Below are positions 23,766 through 35,946 of a stretch of DNA of 64,000 nucleotides, one piece after another. The stretch is from Lumbricus terrestris (Eukaryota > Annelida > Clitellata > Crassiclitellata > Lumbricidae), in the NCBI GenBank assembly GCA_949752735.1, contig OX457040.1, positions 4,257,583 through 4,321,582 of the forward strand, read 5' to 3'. A program made the position numbers and the translations under genes. The notes beneath the pieces are model-generated. The model saw only the letters and a program-made list of their open reading frames with translations, searched no databases and was not told the origin of the DNA. The first letter of the stretch is position 1. Every line of letters begins with the position of its first letter.

Positions 23766-24339
23766 TTTAACGAATATTTGACTGGTTAATTATTGTTAAA
23801 AGCCGATGAAAGATGACTAACAACTGCGTCACGATCCGATCCTGCCTAACGTACTATTGAGGCTGGAACTCGAACAGATTTTGCAATTCAAAGTTATCTT
23901 TTAGTTTTTGAATCAAAGTACAAAATGTTCACAGATATTTACATATTTCGCTTGCATTCTCAGTGCAGGACAAAATGCAGAGAAGCGATGCAATACTAAT
24001 TTAAAATGTCCTCGTCGATATTTTCTATTATTATGAAGTTAGTCGTGATATAACGCAGTAGATGTACATTGCACAGAATAGTATTTATAAACGACTGCGA
24101 CCATTTTCATTTTCCAAGACACTGTACAACAAAATGGACTGAAGCAATGCCCATTATTATTACAGAATGAGATGTTTAGTATCAGATTTGCAATGGCATT
24201 GTTGGAAGGAACCGTACAGTCGATACCACAAGCCGATGAATCATGATATTGATTGGGACACGATTTGCAATGTTTAATCAACGTTGTACTTATTACGCGA
24301 GGCACGAAAAACAACAATCTGTTGAAAAATTACAGTCGC

Positions 24340-24383
24340 GAATTTATAGCTGCTGATATCTCTTATTCTAGGTGTTTAATTGT
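24340..24383 (-). promoter_or_regulatory. PSE-like/TATA promoter candidate
   Basis: Minus strand: AATTAAACACCTAGAATAAG, then TATAAATT starting 21 bp after AACACCT. One of the best matches. Confidence 0.55.
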
Positions 24384-24539
24384 CGACTTGTCCGACTTAA
24401 ATCAGCAACTCAGTTTTATCCGCCTTGCATCTTTCATCTTCAAGCACAATACATTAGTAGCGACAAGCGATGAATTTTAAGTTAGTAACTTCTTTCTTTC
24501 TCCGTACAAAAGACATCCGTCGCTTATTGAAATGAAAGT

Positions 24540-24865
24540 AAATAATTTTTCCGTTCTCAGTCGCCAAAATTTCGGACAACAATTTTTTTAGTCATCGACC
24601 AAAATCGGAATAAAATTTTCCATTTTCGCCGTCAAATTTTCTGACGACCTTTTTTAGTCATTTGATCGAAAAATCTTCGAAAATATTCCTTTTCCATAAT
24701 CCTCCCAACAGTCTGTCAACCCTCGTGTGTACCTTTACGGTTATTTGGGGGTGGGTTAAAGAGGGTAAATCGCCCAAATATTTCATTTTGCACGGGGAAA
24801 AAATGGATCGCCTTTTTAAGGGGGGGGGGGGAGTAGCCTCCCTACCCCCTAGCGCCGCTACTGAG
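24540..24865. other. Possible DNA-transposon end
   Basis: Contains repeated TTTTTTAGTCAT segments and a GGGGGGGGGG tract, and ends CCCCTAGCGCCGCTACTG, a terminus-like sequence. The TTTAGTCATC theme recurs (reversed as GATGACTAAAA) near 28170 and 29150. Confidence 0.35.
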
Positions 24866-24883
24866 TAATTCCTATGCAGCTTT

Positions 24884-25150
24884 AAACCACAGATCGAGAG
24901 TTCAGTGGTAAGTGGACTCAGTTGTCAATCGAGAAGTTGCGGTTTGAAATTCCCGACAAAAACAGACATTTAGTTGGAGACTTTATGTTCATCCTTCGCT
25001 GCATTGACATAACAAATAGAATGAGAATACTCACTTACATTGTCGATGGTAGGATGAGACGACGGGGAGAGGACTGATCACTCGCTATCGTATGTTGACG
25101 CTAAGATAAAATGAAGTCGCTAATGCTTCATACTCATGGTTGCTTCTGGT
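24884..25150 (+). mobile_element. tRNA-derived SINE, family 3
   Basis: Head with CGAGAGTTCAGTGGTAAG and GTTGCGGTTTGAAATTCCC in A- and B-box positions, then the shared GATGGTAGGATGAGACGACG and GGAGAGGACTGATCAC body. Confidence 0.7.
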
Positions 25151-25174
25151 CTACTCAAGGGGCGGTTGTTCTTC

Positions 25175-25300
25175 ATCTTCTTGCAGAGTTTGACCTACAC
25201 TGTCGGTGAGATGACGAAGAGTCGAGGGAGAGGACTTGTAGACCGATGCTAGGAGTATTAAGTGGCTAATGCTTCACACTCGTGGTTGCTAAGTGCTTTT
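25175..25300 (+). mobile_element. SINE family 3, partial copy
   Basis: The body segment (GAGTTTGACCTACACTGTCG, GAGGGAGAGGACTTGTAG, GGCTAATGCTTCACACTCG) is repeated directly after the copy at 24884, a local tandem arrangement. Confidence 0.55.
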
Positions 25301-25554
25301 TCTTAAAATGCTGTTCTTATTCATCATCTTACGCCGTAGAAGAGAATTTCTGAACGACGGAACACTTTCTTTGGGTAATAATATAATTATTGTTGTTTCG
25401 TGATGATTTGTGATCATACGGATGTCCAATAACGGCATCAACCTTCTCTAATCTTGAAACAAGAACTCGGATAGAATTACGCATTATTATTTAGCTAGAG
25501 CAATCTAATTAGTTTTGACCTTTGAGTCATTATGAATAAATTGTCCGAGGTTGA

Positions 25555-25594
25555 ACTTTTATAGCTGCTGATAAAATTTATTCAAGGTATGCAA
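25555..25594 (-). promoter_or_regulatory. PSE-like/TATA promoter candidate
   Basis: Minus strand: GCATACCTTGAATAAAT, then TATAAAAG starting about 21 bp after TACCT. Strong TATA, weaker upstream element. Confidence 0.45.
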
Positions 25595-26278
25595 TTGGAT
25601 CCTTAATTGCTTGTAGGCCTACTTTTAAGAGACGTGCGTCACGTAGAAATCTAGAGGACTGGATTTTGTTTCCAAATACTGCCAAGTACTGCCCAGACAA
25701 AGTTCCAGGAAATCTTTCCATTGATTTCATAGCTACTTTAATAAACAGTTGATTAGTTTCCATCAGTGTATGTTGGGCAGTCTTACGACTGGCAAAGAAC
25801 CCCATTTGTAGGAAGTAGGCTTATTCTTGTCATAGTCGGATCAGTTTGAAAAAAAGGAATACGAACTCGCTGAAATCGCTACTGATGGCAAGGTCAAGTT
25901 GAAGAATGCAGAACTGGACTTGGATGTTCACCATGAAAATTTGCGAATTCTAATGCAGTTTTCAATAAGTTGCCTATGCGATCTCGAATTTTCTGCAATG
26001 GCTGCCATAAATGCCATAAAAAAAGGCTACCATTACGCCTGTCAATGGCGATTTATAACGCTTGTGTCTCTGAAATTCGTGCGACAATTAGACTTAAACT
26101 GAATTATAGGCCTACCTATTTAGGCCTAATATGGATGCTCTAGACTATCTTGATAATTTATTATCTTTATGTCACAAGTTGTTGCTGCGAAATGCTGTAA
26201 AATTGCAGTTGTCTATTCACATCGTTTTTTTGCGCTGCACTACATTAACTGCTTAACTATGCAGAGGGAGAATTTCTA

Positions 26279-26320
26279 ATTAAAACACCTGTGATAAGAA
26301 GTCTCTACAAGCCTAAAAGA
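26279..26320 (+). promoter_or_regulatory. PSE-like promoter candidate, weak TATA
   Basis: TAAAACACCTGTGATAAGAA, with CTAAAAGA at the TATA position. Confidence 0.4.
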
Positions 26321-26711
26321 GTGAACTTTTGAATTACGTTTAAATTCATTCTGATTTATGCGAACCCGTCACCGTTTTCACTCTGATAGCGTTAGTCCCG
26401 TGCCTGGATGAACGGGAGAGCGACACTGCTGGTCTTTGCTATTACATGATGCTGTAAAAATGTAAATACCCCCACAATGTTCGGACTCTGACAAATGCAA
26501 ATCCCAATCCAGGTTAAAAGAAGAGCGCTACCGTATTTATCTTTCTTATCGCACAGTGTCGTTAAACTAGAACTACGATAGCTATTGACATAATTATTAG
26601 TTGGCTTATGGAGTATTGTACCAATCAGCAAATTGTTGAAAATTGTTTTGAACGAAGAAAGAAAACAACTGTTGAAAGATAAAAAGTTAACTTGGAGTAA
26701 TCGCGAGGTTA

Positions 26712-26754
26712 AAATTAAGCACCTCTAGAAAGAAGTTTCCAAATCTATAAAAGA
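26712..26754 (+). promoter_or_regulatory. PSE-like/TATA promoter candidate
   Basis: AATTAAGCACCTCTAGAAAG, then TATAAAAG (26746-26753). Paralogous to the copy at 29785. Confidence 0.55.
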
Positions 26755-27415
26755 GTAAAAATGCTGAAAATTTTCAATATCTGACGTGCAGTATAATTAG
26801 TGACTCTAGTCATCCTCAATCAGTCAAAAATTATCGTCAATTGGATATGCGTTATCCAAGTTAGATGCAGCACAAAAAAAGTTTAAAGTAGGATGGAGGC
26901 GCCACTTGCCTATCTCCCATAATCGTAATACTGACTGTAATGGCATTTCTGATTTAAGGATTTATGAAGCGACGAACGGAAATTTAACGACACAGGAGTC
27001 AGCGCTGTCTCTTTGCGAATAAAACAGTTAAATAAAATAAATAAAACAAATCCTAACCCACGCCCTAACAGTTCTCATGCGAGCGATAAAGAAGACTGAG
27101 AAGCTGAAGCTTCCCACGGAATATGGATCCAGCCATAGAGGATCCACCACGAGCAAAGCGTTTTGATTTACCAGTGATCTAAAACACACAATGACGTCAA
27201 CGGCCAAAGCGGTTACTGGATGTCGCTGAACAATAGAAATAAAATCGTCATTTAGTTGAACTTTTTACATATCGCTATTCAACTATCCAGAAGATGGATA
27301 GCCGGTTATTAGTCGAGTTTTTACTTACTGTGATGCATCGTGGATCGACGCCAACAGAATTATCGACCGCAAGATGTCGTTTATCGCTGGTAACTATACG
27401 TAAAGTATAACGCTG

Positions 27416-27460
27416 GAATTACATACCTTTAATAAGACTGCTGACATTATTATAATATTG
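27416..27460 (+). promoter_or_regulatory. PSE-like/TATA promoter candidate
   Basis: AATTACATACCTTTAATAAG, then TATAATAT starting 22 bp after TACCT (27451). Paralogous to the copy at 30877. Confidence 0.5.
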
Positions 27461-27480
27461 GTAAGTTTATTGACGTTTTA

Positions 27481-28550
27481 ATTACCGCGTCGAAGCGCAT
27501 TACAGACAGAAGCTTATATAAGTATTGCTCTACATTTTTGTAGCGTGAGGTACAAGGAATGGAATTGGATGATTGCGATGTTAGCAACTGTTTTATGCTC
27601 TAGTGAACTTGAATAAAATTACTACCATCGTAAATAGAGTAATCTCTTCAAGTGCCAGTCCCTAGAGTGCATACAGCAGGTGGGTGACGTCAATAAAGCA
27701 TCATACTTTAAAGGAGTTGAGAAGTAAATTTTGATGATAGCGATGCATAAAAGGACATAATTTTATTGGAAAGTTATTGATGTTCTGTAGAGACAGCAAC
27801 ATATGATTTAAGTGCAGAGGAGCAGAGCTGGAGTTCCAATGAACACCACAAATTATTCTTATGCTTATGGCACGTTTTGCAGTGTAGCCTAATTAATAAT
27901 TGGAGGCGGGAAAGATAGTTGGAACCTCAGGATATACGTGGGAACAGAGGCATGGAATGCACGCGAGCCCATAACAGTTCCGCATCGACAAGGCCGTAGC
28001 TAGGGGGTGTTTTGGGTGTTTGAACACCCCCCGTAATGGAAAATGTAAAAAAAATAATTGTATGCATTTACGAGTACATGATGCAAAAACCATGAAAAAA
28101 AACAATGAAAACACCCCTCGAAATGAAAAATTGAATTAATTGGTGACATTTTTCTGACGATTTTTCAGAAGGATGACTAAAACAGGTCATCAGTTTTCGG
28201 GCGGGAAAGAAACACCTCCCGAAATCAAATCCTGGTTAAGGCCTTATGCATCGACCATCTGTTTTTGACGACTGTGGTGATCTCTTGAATTTCATTCTCT
28301 TCCCATAATTTGTTGTTTCGTTTGATAAAACAAAAAGAGATAAAGACTCATAAACGAATATTCAAACACAGTAAGAAACATGAACTCCAAACGACCATCT
28401 TCTAACTGCGGAATCATCAAATAAAACAATGGCTGGTTGAATAAGAAAGCGAATGGCGAATGGATTAGCAATGAGTGAAGATAGGTATTCGACTGAAATA
28501 CAATCTGGAACACGACGAAGGCCAGAGGCGGATCTTCCCAATATCAGAGG
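27481..28550. other. Unannotated DNA
   Basis: No gene is supported. Near 28000-28035, GTAGCTAGGGGGTGTTTTGG and CACCCCCCG look like a DNA-transposon terminus. Confidence 0.4.
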
Positions 28551-28551
28551 A

Positions 28552-28652
28552 AGAGCATTTTAACGTTCAATGAGCATTTTAACGTTCAATGAGTATGTTA
28601 GCGTTCAATGAGTATGTTAGCGTTCAAATAGTATTTTAACGTTCAATACAGT
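28552..28652 (+). repeat. 20-21 bp minisatellite, about 5 copies
   Basis: Tandem units of GAGCATTTTAACGTTCAAT, with variants GAGTATGTTAGCGTTCAAT and TAGTATTTTAACGTTCAAT. Confidence 0.9.
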
Positions 28653-28721
28653 TTAACCAATGACAGTAAACGAAGCAATCGCCAATCCACTGCCACGTTG
28701 CAATCCTCGCTGGCCACAATT

Positions 28722-28764
28722 AAATAAACACCTCGGATAGGAAATCTCATCAGCTATAAATTTA
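28722..28764 (+). promoter_or_regulatory. PSE-like/TATA promoter candidate
   Basis: AAATAAACACCTCGGATAGG, then TATAAATTTAT starting 21 bp after AACACCT. Confidence 0.5.
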
Positions 28765-29202
28765 TAACTTCATTTTACGATATGAAGTCCGTTATCACCA
28801 ATAAACATGTCATTACTATGACCTTGATTAGACACTGGAAATCGAATCACGAACAATCGAATCAGTATTAGTTTAAGGGATGCGACTCTTAGCTTTTTCC
28901 AACTAGATCTAGGTCTTCATGGTCTTGTCTATTTTCTAGGTTTTTTTGGTCACGATCTGGCCTTTTTCCTAACGGCGTTTTTCCGACGTTTTCCGCATAA
29001 AAAAGACTACTTTATGTGAAAATGCACAAAATACTTGAGAAAAGTCGAATATGCTGTGAATACCGATACAGAAAATTATAGATTTTAGCGCGAAAGACTA
29101 CAAAAGGTCATCAGAAATGTTTCCAGGAAAAGGAGCAAATTTTGGTCGGATGACTAAAAAGGTCCACAGAAATTCAGCGCTGTCAAATTCTGACCATTAC
29201 TC

Positions 29203-29250
29203 GAATAAGACACCTCTAATAGGAAGGCTCAATATACAATAATATGCATG
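29203..29250 (+). promoter_or_regulatory. PSE-like promoter candidate, degenerate TATA
   Basis: GAATAAGACACCTCTAATAGG, with only CAATAATATG near the TATA position. Confidence 0.35.
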
Positions 29251-29784
29251 AAATTTAAACAACTTTTGAGTGATTCTCAGCATTTGTTGTTCAACGCTGA
29301 ATCAATCTATCAATCGTCGAATACTAGTTACGTACTGTAGGCCTAATAATTATTTGTGTTATCTTAATTTTCCATTATTTAACAATGCTATTTTCATTGC
29401 TGCTGACAGACGCCAGCAGTCTGACATCGGCTTCTCAAACCACGTTCAAAATGTCTGTTGGTCTTTGCTGTCAACAAAATGTTGTTAAACTGTAAATACT
29501 CCGTCAATGCTTGGACTCTGACGTTGCAAGTCCCAAACCTGAATAAATGATCTAGGATGACCCTGTTGCCTGTTGGTCTTTCTTATCTACCGCATTGATC
29601 CTTTTTCACAGAGTGCCGTTAAACAAAAAATACGACCACATGATTATTAATTAATTATTGACATAATTATTAGTTGACTTATGGAGTATTGTACAAAGAA
29701 GAAAATTGTTCAAAACTGTTTTTAACGAAGAAAGAAGGCCTCTGCTGAAAGACAAAAATTTAACTTGGAATAATCACGAGGTTA

Positions 29785-29830
29785 AAATTAAACACCTTTA
29801 AAAAGACAGTTTCCACATCTATAAAAGTGG
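29785..29830 (+). promoter_or_regulatory. PSE-like/TATA promoter candidate
   Basis: AATTAAACACCTTTAAAAAG, then TATAAAAG starting 22 bp after AACACCT (29820-29827). Downstream sequence stays similar to copy A through GAAAAATGCTGAAA. Confidence 0.55.
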
Positions 29831-29884
29831 AAAAATGCTGAAACTTTTGAATCACTGACCACCCGAAATCATCCTCAATCAGTC

Positions 29885-29915
<31 letters not shown>

Positions 29916-30876
29916 TATTCGTTTTAATGGTAACAAAAACTGATAGACACACCGCTATCAGGTACAAGAAGCAGTTGATCAAATACAATATAATACCTAT
30001 AGAATGTCTTTAGCCTTGACTGTTGCATTTGTCTTAGGATGAGCACAAAATGACAGAAATTACAAAAGAATGTTTCTATGTTTATATAGGGTAGGCTGCA
30101 ATAATGAGATTAGACAATTTATTATAATTAATTAATTAATGAACATAGGGTGCCTTTTTATACAGAACCCGAGAAATATAATGCCTGTCATCTTTGGTTG
30201 GCAATACAAAGTTGTGAGGGCGTGGCCTCAATTGATAGGGACGATGAGCAATCGGTGGAAAAAGCGGTCGAAGAACATGGAAGACATTTCTGGAAACGGC
30301 AGTTATTGTCAACTGGATTTGCATTATGCAAGTTAAATGCAACACAAAGATGGCTTTAAAGCGGGTGACGGCGCCATCTGCTTATCTCCAATAATCGTAT
30401 TTATAATTGCAATGACAATTAAAGATTTTATGAAGCGGTGAACGAATATTTAGCGACACAGGAGTCAGTGCTGTCTCTTTGCAAATAAAACTGTTAAAAT
30501 GGAATGAAATAAAATAAAGCAAACCCACAACACTCGCCCTAACAGTTTTCAGGCGAGGGATAAAGAAGGCTGAGGGGCTAAAACCTCCCACGGAATATGG
30601 ATCCAGCCATAGAAGATCCAACACGAGCAAAGCGTCTTGATTGACCAGTTATCTAAAACACACAATGACGTCAACTGTCAAAGCGGTTACTGGATGTCGT
30701 TGAACAATAGAAATAAAATCGTCATTGTAGTTGAACTTTTCACATATCGTCACTCAACCGCCCAGAGGAGCATGGAGTGGATGTCAAAATTAGTTGGGTT
30801 GTTGGATCGACGCCAACAGAACCACCGACCGCAAGATATCGTTTATCGCTGGCAACTACATAAAGTGTAAAGCTGG

Positions 30877-30919
30877 AATAAAACACCTTTAATAAGAAGG
30901 TTCACTTTATTATAATAAT
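30877..30919 (+). promoter_or_regulatory. PSE-like/TATA promoter candidate
   Basis: AATAAAACACCTTTAATAAG, an exact match to the core of the series, then TATAATAA at 30911. Confidence 0.6.
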
Positions 30920-30987
30920 CGTCCGTCAAATGACGTTATGGTTTTAGTCATTCGTTACGAGTTAGTAGAATGAAATAGAGCTAGGCC

Positions 30988-31070
30988 CAGTGCCAGTCCC
31001 AAGCTTGGATAAAGGAGGGAGGCGTCGCTAATGGTCTTTGTTACCATACAGTGACGTTAAACTGCAATAA
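30988..31070 (+). repeat. Conserved GCCAGTCCCAAGCCTGG module
   Basis: GTGCCAGTCCCAAGCTTGG, a GATAAAGGAGGGAGGCGTCG segment, then TTACCATACAGTGACGTTAA. Nearly the same as 58690-58795. Confidence 0.8.
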
Positions 31071-31781
31071 CAACAACAAGATAGGCCCAAGACAAGTCAT
31101 AAGCAGAGAGTCAAGGCAAACGTTTTGAGTCTTTGTGTACATTCTCAAGACTAAGAAAGAAGAAAGGTGACTCGAATTACAAACGAATTGGATATTTATT
31201 GCAGACTAAGTATGTCCACCACAACAAGTAGCACAAAATGTTTAACAATAATTGTTAACAGCCAAATGTCAATGTAAACATATATCTCAGAAGGTGGATC
31301 CAGGCAGGAAGGCAACAATATAATTTTATGGGCATAACAGACAGTAATGAAACAATAGATGTTAATAATCTAGGTCACATAGATAAGGAACTCGATAAGC
31401 GGGATAAATTTATTGGCCACATCAAGTAGTACAAATGTTTACAGTAATTTTTAGCAGTTGAATGGAAGTTGGAGGAAATGGAGGAAGTGAGATGAGGTAA
31501 AAGAGTTGAGTTTTAAGGGAGAATTTATTACGGGGTCGTTCCTTACTTTCAGCATGATACTCCTTGACACATATAAAATTATCATTATAATATAATTATT
31601 ATATGTAAGTGAAAACTCACTCCTAAAAATCGCGAAGCCGTTTAAAATCCTAGTTATAGAGAAATTTATAAGTGGATCTCGTGGAAACCAAAATTTATTA
31701 CGCATGGCGCTTTGAATTTAGCTTCAGTTACTGCAATTGTAAATCTTGGACGCGATACCCGATCAGTCTGAGCCCGTCCAT

Positions 31782-31822
31782 TATAGACACCTTTAAAACG
31801 GATTTGTATTGTTATATATAAG
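31782..31822 (+). promoter_or_regulatory. PSE-like/TATA promoter candidate
   Basis: TATAGACACCTTTAAAACG, then TATATATAAG starting about 20 bp after CACCT. Confidence 0.5.
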
Positions 31823-32400
31823 TGACTCGCTCACCGTAATTAACTGATCAGCTGCAAGGTGCAACGTTACAATATGATTGTCACACAAACCACAAAATAA
31901 TTTTAGTAAGTTATAATCTTGTTCACAAACCATGGGCACAACGGCCATAGGTGCCCGACGCCATTTTCACTAAGTTCTTCCACCGTTGTTTGTCCAGAGC
32001 GATGTGGAGTGATGTTCTGCACCACTCTTCTATAATTATCGTTTAACCAATCTTTATGCAGACGTCCTCTCTTGTTTGTACCGATCATCCTTCATTCTGC
32101 ATAATGTGACCGAACAGTATTAGTTTCCTTTGAATTATATTAATTAAGGATTTTATATTATGGCATATGTGATGAAAACGATTAGGAACTAATAAAAATA
32201 TTTTATTATGAAAGCAACTCACTTTGTTTCCGTTAGATGTCGCTAAATTCTGCATCCATCCACCATTTAACTCCAACACAAACTCACATCCCTCACCGTG
32301 GTGATGCCACTCCGTAGCCAGGAATACGACACCGGTCATCAATGCTGCGAACTAGCGTCGTTAAACTCTCACGCTGCAAACCACCAATAGAGCATTCTTT

Positions 32401-32442
32401 TTAGACACCTTTGAAACGTAATGAAATGAAGCTATATAAATA
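32401..32442 (+). promoter_or_regulatory. PSE-like/TATA promoter candidate
   Basis: TTAGACACCTTTGAAACG, then TATATAAATA starting 22 bp after CACCT. A GTCGTTAAACTC box lies about 40 bp upstream. Confidence 0.5.
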
Positions 32443-33164
32443 ACGCAGGCGAATTTAATTTCAGCTCTTGTCTTGCTCGTCTATCTGAGTCACATCGCAA
32501 TCAAGGAATTTTAATCAAACAAATTTTAATAAAAGGTTTAATGGATTTGTACAAAGCAGTCTTGATAATATAAAAAAGAATCTTTATTCTGATAACATAT
32601 ATTTACTGAAAAGGTTAGACAATTATTGTTATTTTTAAGATTTGCCGTCATTAGAATTATGACTTATTGGCCGTTGACGACGTTTTGAGGCACGTCCGCG
32701 CCTTGACATTGGAAGGTTGATATTTATTAATGGAAACTGATCGCAATTGAAACAAGGAACGAATGATTTTAAGAGTCAGTCAGACTTAATTGCTTTCATT
32801 GCAATGAATATTGAGTCGTTCAATTGAGGTTTCATTCACAGAAAGACTCAGTAGTAGTTAAATCAGAACTGGTCGCTCGTCGCTTCCTCTTTATTGTGCT
32901 AGAAAATTATATAGACCAGACCGATAAAACTGTGTTTGTATAATTGAACAATTATTATTGCAGGCTTCAGTTAAACATCTTGAATAATACATTCATGCAG
33001 CTATAAATGTTGAACAATGGACTGTTTATAAATGAGAACAAGGCTTCCTTTGCAATTTAGTTGTATAATTTTCTTATCTGTTGCCTAGATCGCGTAATAA
33101 ATATCAACTTTCCGATGATTGATCTTAACACACTGGAAGCTAGATTGAAAATAATATGTGTGAT

Positions 33165-33210
33165 TTATAAACACCTTTATTACAGTCACAAAGCCTTCTA
33201 AAGTAGCCAC
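33165..33210 (+). promoter_or_regulatory. PSE-like promoter candidate, weak TATA
   Basis: TTATAAACACCTTTATTAC, with CTAAAGTAG at the TATA position. Confidence 0.35.
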
Positions 33211-33654
33211 CGAACGAATGCAATAATGACCGATGGTAATAATAAAAATATAATCTAATCGTTGCTCTTGGAAAACCAAAGACTATGAAACGAAGCAGTC
33301 CAGTTCGTTCTGAAGAAAGTCATGAATGTGATGTCAGTGCGACCTCGTTTTCTTAGCCTCGGCGTATGAAGACGATGATAGTCGAGAAATGCCGCTGAAC
33401 GATGGACACTGTTAAGAAGAATCATTAAAATTATTAACATAAAGAAACGGTAAATTTAATTAGATAAATTACAATTTCAACGGAAGTTTGTTGCAATTAA
33501 AACCAGTAACCAATGACTTTCGTGGTCAAAGATTTTAGGCGGTTCAGCAATCTACGCCTACTGGGCACTCTTCTGTTATTTCTCAATGTAGTTACTTCAA
33601 TGTCACTCGGTTTAGAACAAGAAAATGAATGAATTAATGAGTCAGTCAGTCATC

Positions 33655-33775
33655 CAACCAGGAAATCAACCAACCAGTCAATAATCAATCAATTAATCAA
33701 TCAATCGACCGATCGATCGATCAATAAACCAACCAATCAACCAACCAATCAACCAATCAATCAATCAATCAATTA
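33655..33775. repeat. (CAAT)n degenerate microsatellite
   Basis: CAAC/CAAT/CGAT tetranucleotides. Confidence 0.9.
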
Positions 33776-33987
33776 TTCTTCTTTTGATCGCCATAATAAA
33801 TGCGTGCATGCAATTTAGAGTTTAGACTTTCTATTTTATGTTTTCGTCGTGTTTCATTACCCTGGGAATGAGACACATTGATGACAATAATTTGTTGTGT
33901 GGAAATACACTGTGACGTCAACGTAATCGTCTTGTTGGCCGAGAAAGGTTGTTCAGAGAAATCTTTTGGGAATTAATTCAATGGGCG

Positions 33988-34030
33988 AATTAAACACCTT
34001 TAATAAGATTTTACCTGTACGTTATAAGGC
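33988..34030 (+). promoter_or_regulatory. PSE-like/TATA promoter candidate
   Basis: GAATTAAACACCTTTAATAAG exactly matches the inferred core; TATAAGG begins at 34023. Confidence 0.6.
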
Positions 34031-34129
34031 CATCAATTGTTTGCTTTCTGAATAAGAGTTTCAAGGTGTACCAGCTTTTAATCTGACAAATCTTTTCTTC
34101 AAAACAATAATATAAAAAATCAGAAAAAA

Positions 34130-34341
34130 TCTTTTCTTTAATTGAGCGCCTGCAAACGCACTGCGCTTTACATTTACAAGTTATGCGGTAATCTTAATTA
34201 AACTTATCTACTAACCGAACAGACAGCTTTGTAATTACACGGCGCCAATGGCAGCCTACAAAGCAAATCCGCCCAACGGGGGCTCGAACTCACTACCTCT
34301 CGCACTCTTGGCCAGCGTGTTAACCATTACTCTACCGGGCT
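34130..34341 (-). mobile_element. tRNA-derived SINE, family 1, antisense copy
   Basis: Reverse complement of the SINE at 9250-9470 with high similarity. The B-box (GGGGCTCGAACTC on the plus strand) lies near 34279 and the A-box near 34322-34335. Confidence 0.85.
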
Positions 34342-34554
34342 AAATTCTGTGAAGTCGATAGTTATAGTTAGATGCCCATATCATGTTGCAATAGGATAAT
34401 TATGTACGGGTAGATCATTATTGGTGTGCGTCTAACTGACTCTGAGCATGTTGACAAACTCTTTCTATAAACTCATGCTCCTTCTCACTCTATTCTATGC
34501 GCGACACGTGTTGCATGCCCTCGCATGCTTCGACCGGTCTCGCATGTCATAACA

Positions 34555-34705
34555 CAAAGGACAATTAGGCATGAGCACGGACACTGAATCGGAGTTTCAC
34601 GCCGAGGCGCACGGGCAAATTGTTGCGAGAGAAGGACTTGCATAGGGTGGATTCGAACCCTCCACCTTCCGATTCCAAGACACAAATCACGCCCCTACGA
34701 TTGCT
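34555..34705 (-). mobile_element. tRNA-derived SINE, family 2, partial
   Basis: The plus strand reads GACACTGAATCGGAGTTTCA, then a CGCCGAGGCGC segment, then GGTGGATTCGAACCCTCCAC, the reverse complement of the family-2 B-box region. Confidence 0.7.
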
Positions 34706-34738
34706 AGATTAGAAAACTCGGCGAACAATGAAAGGCTG

Positions 34739-34781
34739 GAATTGAACACCTTTAATAGCAAGAGTTGTTGAGTTATAATAT
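34739..34781 (+). promoter_or_regulatory. PSE-like/TATA promoter candidate
   Basis: GAATTGAACACCTTTAATAG, then TATAATATT starting 22 bp after AACACCT. Confidence 0.55.
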
Positions 34782-34878
34782 TCATCGACCTTACATGGTT
34801 TCAGAATTTAAGAGTAAATTGCTGATGTTTAAAGAGAATGCATAATAATAATGCACGAGCATTTATTCGTTTATTTAA

Positions 34879-35794
34879 CCCTCAGGCTACCAAGCTTTTT
34901 TGTAACACGGACTACTAAGGAGGGTGTGGTTACCACCCCCCCTGGATTTTGGGTTTCGTTTGAGATATCATAACTTGTAATACACCATTCGATTCAGCAT
35001 TCATTTCTGCACAAAATCGTATATTTAGGTTTAGAAAATATGAATGCACCTCGAAATTATGAATTTTTTACCATGAGTACCCTTCGATTCCACAAAACGT
35101 ATACTTACGCATATGGAATATATAAGATTATGTGTGTTTTAGACATTATTTATATAAAAAAAATAGTTTACATGTAATAAAGTCCAATGTTCATCTATAA
35201 AAACTAGTAATAAGTCTGTTTTATGTTCAATCAAAACAAAAAACCATGTTATAGCTGCTGAAAAACGTTTACGCTGACATATCGGTTTGCGTTGTAAATA
35301 AACCCTAACATTGTCACACATTTTAATGTATTTTGAGCACTTCCGGTCATCAAAAGACAAATTGCTTTGTATTAGAAAATATCCCTAAATGCCCTCTACA
35401 GAATGGCATAATTTATTTCTGTTAAAAAAACCAATAAATTATGAATAAGTTATAATAGAAAAACATGACAATTTTATGAAAATAAAACACCTTTATATAC
35501 ATTTTAATTTATTTTGAGCACTTCCAGTTGTCAAAAGACAACTCATTGAGCATGGAAATGTAGCCCACATTCCCTCTATAGAATGGTATAATTTGTGTCT
35601 CTTAATATTAAAGGGCGCAAAAGTGATAGTCGATAATCTAGGGGGGGGATGGTATAAAAAAATTTTAGTTCAAAATGTGTGCCAATGAACCCCTCTACAG
35701 CTACCTAAAACGTCAAAATTTTATTCCAAACGGAACAAGTTTGATTTGGGAAAAATCTAGGGGGGTGGCAACCACCCTCTTGGTAGCCCGAGGG
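34879..35794 (+). mobile_element. piggyBac-like MITE (916 bp), complete
   Basis: Terminal inverted repeats CCCTCAGGCTACCAAG at the left and the reverse complement of CCCTCGGGCTACCAAG at the right, flanked by TTAA on both sides (34875-34878 and 35795-35798). TTAA duplication with CCCT ends is diagnostic of the piggyBac superfamily. No transposase is encoded. Internal repeats near TAAATTATGAATAAGTTATA and GAGCACTTCCGG occur twice. Confidence 0.85.
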
Positions 35795-35831
35795 TTAATT
35801 TATTTCTTCATTTCTGCAGCACCACATTAAG

Positions 35832-35946
35832 CCTGCTACTCAGAGGCGCTCCAGGCTGCATCGGAGTTTCGCGTCGAAGCGCCCGAGCAATTGCGAGTAA
35901 AGGACTTGTTCAAGGACCCTTCGAGACCTTTGAAGTGAATTCGAAC
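35832..35946 (-). mobile_element. tRNA-derived SINE, family 2, partial
   Basis: Begins just after the piggyBac-like element and carries CTACTCAGAGGCGCTCC and GCATCGGAGTTTCGCGTCG, matching the family-2 tail and body. Confidence 0.65.

Larger units (their letters stand above)
26390..27480 (+). repeat. Local duplication, copy A
   Basis: Collinear with 29480-30960. Shared landmarks include GACATAATTATTAGTTGGCT, GTTTTGAACGAAGAAAG, AAGCGACGAACGGAAATTTA, GGAATATGGATCCAGCCATA and CACACAATGACGTCAACGGC. Each copy holds two promoter candidates, here 26712 and 27416. Confidence 0.9.
29480..30960 (+). repeat. Local duplication, copy B
   Basis: Partner of 26390-27480. About 410 bp near 29886-30298, starting with an ATT microsatellite, has no counterpart in copy A. 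It was inserted here or deleted there. Confidence 0.9.
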
